Assembly (NCBI GenBank): GCA_035505975.1
Contig: DATJQJ010000053.1
Span: forward strand, 29,423 to 93,422
DNA: 64,000 nt
Direction of reading: 5' to 3'
DNA from: CAIKOD01 sp035505975
GTDB lineage: Archaea > Halobacteriota > Methanomicrobia > Methanomicrobiales > Methanospirillaceae
Shown here: one piece after another, positions 61,436 to 64,000 of the stretch
Layout: each line of letters begins with the position of its first letter
Numbering within the stretch: position 1 is the first letter of the stretch
Translations under genes and position numbers: made by a program
Notes under the pieces: generated by a model
Seen by the model: the letters and a program-made list of their open reading frames with translations, nothing else
What the model was told of the DNA's origin: nothing
Database searches by the model: none

Positions 61436-62728
61436 ATGGTTCTTATGCCTACCCTCATATGGGAATGCCAGAGTGGAATACCGGCAATAGTAGAGGGTTG
61501 CGCCCGGGCCGAGGGAATTGAACCCCGGGATCTCGCGAAACGTATCGCCGGGGGCCGGGTCGTGATCCCTCAAAACCCGGCAGGAAAACACCATGGGTGT
61601 GCCATCGGCGAAGGGTGCAGCGTAAAGGTCAACGTCAATATCGGGACGTCGGGGGAACGCTGCGATGTGGATCTCGAAATGGCGAAGGCACAGTCGGCGA
61701 TCAGAAACGGTGCCGACACCCTCATGGATCTTTCAACGGGCGGAGACCTGCGAGCCATCAGGAAACGGATCCTCTCACTGGATATCCCCGTCGGTACCGT
61801 TCCGGTGTACGAGGCGGTAAGGAGAGCGGGCAATGCGGCTGACGTGGACTCCGACCTGCTGTTCAAGGTGATCCGCGAGCATTGCAGAGACGGGGTGGAT
61901 TTTCTTACCCTCCATTGTGGTGTCAACCGGGAAGCGCTCGCAGCACTGAGAGAAGATCCGCGTGTAATGGGAGTAGTCAGCCGTGGTGGAGCGTTCCATA
62001 TCGCGATGATGGTTGAAAGGGATGAAGAAAATCCTCTGTTTGCCGAATACGATTACCTCCTGGAGATGCTTTCAGAATATGAGGTCGTCGCGAGCCTTGG
62101 CGATGGCATGAGACCTGGATGTCTCCAGGACTCGGTTCGGAGGGCGAAAACGGTCGAATACCTGACTCTTGGCCGACTTGCAGGACGGGCCCTAGAACGC
62201 GGGGTGCAGCGGATGATCGAAGGCCCGGGGCACATCCCCATGGACCAGATCGGATATAACGTGAAGATGATTAAGGAACTCACCGGTTATGCCCCCCTTT
62301 ACCTGCTCGGTCCGCTTGTCACCGATATCGGTGCCGGCTATGACCATGTTACCGCGGCCATCGGCGGGGCGATCGCGTGCATGAACGGCGCAGATTTCCT
62401 GTGTATGGTGACACCGGCGGAACACCTTGCTCTGCCTGACGTGCATGACATCACAGAGGGCACCCGTGTGGCAAAACTCGCCGCCCATGTCGGGGATATG
62501 GCCAGGAGGGATGACAATAAGCTCCTTGATCGGGAGAACATGATGGCAGATGCCCGCAGGAGACTGGACTGGGACAAACAATTCAGGCTTGCGCTTTTTG
62601 GAGACGTCGCGAGGGAGATCCACGGGAGGGATGGCATGCTCGAGACGTGTTCAATGTGCGGCGACCTCTGTGCGATGAAGCTCGTGAAAGACCTTCTCGA
62701 CCGGGGGCCGATTAAAAAAACGAGGTAA
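61436..62728 (+). CDS. thiC: Phosphomethylpyrimidine synthase ThiC
   Basis: Radical SAM enzyme making the hydroxymethylpyrimidine part of thiamine from aminoimidazole ribotide. The C-terminal cluster motif is CSMCGDLCAMK; GTSGERCDVDLEMAKAQ, LMDLSTGGDL, FLTLHCGV, GDGMRPGC and IEGPGHIPMDQIGYNVK are diagnostic. Start choices are ATG 61436 or ATG 61445; no ribosome binding site decides, so a leaderless start is possible. 430 aa, the short form without the bacterial N-terminal domain. Confidence 0.94.
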   Translation: MVLMPTLIWECQSGIPAIVEGCARAEGIEPRDLAKRIAGGRVVIPQNPAGKHHGCAIGEGCSVKVNVNIGTSGERCDVDLEMAKAQSAIRNGADTLMDLSTGGDLRAIRKRILSLDIPVGTVPVYEAVRRAGNAADVDSDLLFKVIREHCRDGVDFLTLHCGVNREALAALREDPRVMGVVSRGGAFHIAMMVERDEENPLFAEYDYLLEMLSEYEVVASLGDGMRPGCLQDSVRRAKTVEYLTLGRLAGRALERGVQRMIEGPGHIPMDQIGYNVKMIKELTGYAPLYLLGPLVTDIGAGYDHVTAAIGGAIACMNGADFLCMVTPAEHLALPDVHDITEGTRVAKLAAHVGDMARRDDNKLLDRENMMADARRRLDWDKQFRLALFGDVAREIHGRDGMLETCSMCGDLCAMKLVKDLLDRGPIKKTR

Positions 62729-62788
62729 ATAACAGGGTTCTTTTCATCGGGGGCGTTCGGGATTATCACGCCCTTATGCAAATTCCTT

Positions 62789-63088
62789 CTATTTTCCAGA
62801 ACGAAGGTCTGCCTCCATCCGGGCGAGGACGTCCCGTGCCTGTTCTTCTGTCATGTCCGGGTCTCTGAAACGGGTAAATCGTTCGCACATCAGGTCAGGA
62901 CATTTTCCGCAGTGTGGATATTTTCGCTCCCCGACGCAGCAATCGTAAATCGGACAGGTCTCGGTACCGGAATAAACATTCCAGAACGGTTTCCCTGCCG
63001 TCTCATGGCAACCAGGACACTCCCTGCCGAGATGCTCGCAAACGCTGCAGGAATAGCCGCAGACAGTCTGGGTCATATTCTTTGCCAT
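62789..63088 (-). CDS. Cysteine-rich DUF3795-type protein
   Basis: A 99-aa protein with eleven cysteines in pairs: QTVCGYSCSVCEHLGRECPGC, CPIYDCCVGERKYPHCGKCPDLMCERF. The pattern matches DUF3795 proteins and suggests zinc or iron-sulfur binding. The C-terminal helix (TEEQARDVLARMEADLRSGK) is charged. It is separated from thiC by a 60-nt convergent gap. Function unknown. Confidence 0.8.
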   Translation of the reverse strand: MAKNMTQTVCGYSCSVCEHLGRECPGCHETAGKPFWNVYSGTETCPIYDCCVGERKYPHCGKCPDLMCERFTRFRDPDMTEEQARDVLARMEADLRSGK

Positions 63089-63176
63089 AGTGTTCCGTGG
63101 TAACCGTTATGCATTAAACCCGGGCCCTGCGCAACGGGAAAGTGAATATCGCACAGGTGGAGATCATACCACGGGT

Positions 63177-63328
63177 ACCCCGTTTGGAGCGGGTTCAACC
63201 CCTTTCCTGACCCTCCCGTCAGGATAGACAGGGTGCAGGGTTAACCAGGAATTAAAATAACCGATTCCTCTTCAGTTCCTATCGCAACCGGGGTCGCCAC
63301 AGCGGCAGGGCAGAGCCACGGGGCGTCA
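63177..63328 (-). repeat. Dispersed intergenic repeat, copy F (minus orientation)
   Basis: The gene-free stretch 63089-63460 contains this copy. On the minus strand it has TGACGCCCCGTGGCTC, CTGCCGCTGTGGCGACCCC, GGTTGCGATAGGAACTG, CGGTTATTTTAATTCC, CTGTCTATCCTGACGGG, AGGGTCAGG and a diverged GGGGTTGAACCC end. It lies downstream of purE. The rest of the stretch shows nothing else I recognise. Confidence 0.7.
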
Positions 63329-63460
63329 GATATCTCGATATCATCAAAGGTATCAGAAACGAAAAACCTCAGTAAATGCAAGGCACACTGAATATGGGAT
63401 TCAACGAGGTAGAAACAGGGAATTGAACAGAATCGGTTTAAGAAAAAGAGTCGATAAAAA

Positions 63461-63856
63461 TTACCTGATCTGAAGGATCCTGATTGCAAGCAAAGCAGCG
63501 TTTTCCCCGTTGTCGATGCCTACACACGCCACCGGGACGCCTTTCGGCATCTGGACGATGGATAGTAATGCGTCGATTCCCTGGAGCGTCCCGCTCACCG
63601 GTACACCGATCACGGGTCTGCTGGTCTTCGATGCGATTACCCCGGGAAGTGCCGCAGAAAGACCTGCGATGGCAATAAAAACCTTACATTCGCTGCTTTT
63701 TATGAAATGATCGAGTTTTTCCGGTTCGCGGTGTGCAGAGATAACCGATGAATCGAATGTAACCCCGTGTTCCTTGAGAACAGCGGTGGTGCGCTCCGCG
63801 ATTCTTTCGTCAGACGCTGATCCCAGGACGATGGAAACTTCAACCATATAAGCCAT
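63461..63856 (-). CDS. purE: PurE-type N5-carboxyaminoimidazole ribonucleotide mutase
   Basis: Purine-pathway enzyme acting on carboxyaminoimidazole ribonucleotide. It has VLGSASDERIAERT at the start, SVISAHREPEKL, IAGLSAALPGVIASKTSRPVIGVPVSG, and NGENAALLAIRIL. 131 aa, single domain. Class I mutase versus class II carboxylase cannot be decided with certainty here. ATG 63856 and ATG 63847 are both possible; a TATA-like sequence lies just upstream (about 63862-63890), so the mRNA has a very short leader. Confidence 0.92.
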   Translation of the reverse strand: MAYMVEVSIVLGSASDERIAERTTAVLKEHGVTFDSSVISAHREPEKLDHFIKSSECKVFIAIAGLSAALPGVIASKTSRPVIGVPVSGTLQGIDALLSIVQMPKGVPVACVGIDNGENAALLAIRILQIR

Positions 63857-63902
63857 CCAAACTTATATTTTGTCTCTATTAATATACTATGGGCTGATTA
63901 CG

Positions 63903-64000
63903 ATGGAAAAAGAACCACTTTTGATGTTGCCGGGCCCTGTTCCCATGCCTGAACGGGTCAGGTATGCGATGATGCGCCAGGCCATCAACCACCGGGGGGC
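63903..64000 (+). CDS. Class V aminotransferase, 5' end (partial)
   Basis: ATG 63903 opens a frame that runs off the window. The first residues are MEKEPLLMLPGPVPMPERV, then RYAMMRQAINHRG. The LxxPGP-x-P and NHRG pattern is the N-terminus of class V PLP aminotransferases of the serine-pyruvate/aspartate type found in methanogens. ATTAATATACTATGGG at about 63878-63893 would be the TATA region, giving a leaderless mRNA. Confidence 0.8.
   Translation, partial: MEKEPLLMLPGPVPMPERVRYAMMRQAINHRG

Noticed and set aside
1..64000. CRISPR arrays, insertion sequences, prophage genes, rRNA and tRNA genes
   Set aside because: None was seen on reading both strands of the intergenic regions; no regularly spaced repeats, transposase motifs or structural RNA consensus were found.

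Overview
The window is a gene-dense stretch of about 64 kb from a hydrogenotrophic methanogen, most likely of the order Methanomicrobiales. The evidence is gene content: methyl-coenzyme M reductase activation genes (atwA and six methanogenesis marker genes), a complete acetyl-CoA decarbonylase/synthase (ACDS) operon, cofH for coenzyme F420, a type III RuBisCO with ribose-1,5-bisphosphate isomerase, and archaeal information-processing genes (Orc1/Cdc6, DP1, Hel308-type helicase, RIO1, Cgi121, a type II GAPDH). Starts often use GTG or TTG behind GGTGA-type ribosome binding sites, genes overlap by ATGA, and TATA boxes are visible. The species assignment is inference.

Layout. 0-4 kb (minus strand): R15P isomerase, RuBisCO and dapF. 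3.5-11.2 kb (plus): a HAD protein, then atwA-mmp3-mmp6-mmp5-mmp15-mmp17-mmp7, the genes of the ATP-dependent MCR activation complex. 11-22.7 kb: mixed accessory and housekeeping genes (an immunity-like protein, a secreted protein, an AhpD-like protein, YgiQ, a PPC/DUF296 protein, LemA with DUF2207, a G-domain-degenerate EF-Tu-like protein, a TudS-like/deoxyribosyltransferase fusion, tsr3, an HdeD-like protein). 23-30 kb: gap, tyrS, rio1, a KH protein, hel308, cgi121 and moaB. 30-31 kb: an AT-rich gene-free tract carrying origin recognition boxes directly before orc1/cdc6, a probable chromosomal replication origin. 31-38.4 kb: cdc6, an Lrp regulator, an aminotransferase, purA, a Trm112-like gene, cbiB, pdxS and pdxT. 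38.7-52 kb: two CooC-type nickel ATPases, a RACo-like reductive activator of corrinoid proteins, a broken ccdA, and the ACDS operon cdhA-B-C-D-E followed by a corrinoid protein and a DUF166 protein. 52.5-64 kb: H+-pyrophosphatase, DNA polymerase D small subunit, signal peptidase, DUF1805, cofH, TMEM175, an MBL/GIY-YIG/iron-sulfur flavoprotein run, thiC, a DUF3795 protein, purE and the start of a class V aminotransferase.

The least explained element is a dispersed, hairpin-rich intergenic repeat of about 145-165 bp, found in seven copies. Every gene-free stretch longer than 300 bp contains one, except the origin and the cdhA/hppA promoter region. The copies lie only at 3' ends (tail-to-tail or tandem gene pairs) and never between divergent promoters. 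No tRNA, rRNA, CRISPR array, insertion sequence or prophage was recognised.

The metabolic genes fit together. ACDS with its nickel and corrinoid maturation factors makes acetyl-CoA from CO2-derived methyl groups; MCR activation supports the last step of methanogenesis; GAPDH, RuBisCO and R15P isomerase belong to gluconeogenesis and nucleotide-ribose recycling; the H+-pyrophosphatase recovers energy from pyrophosphate released by biosynthesis.
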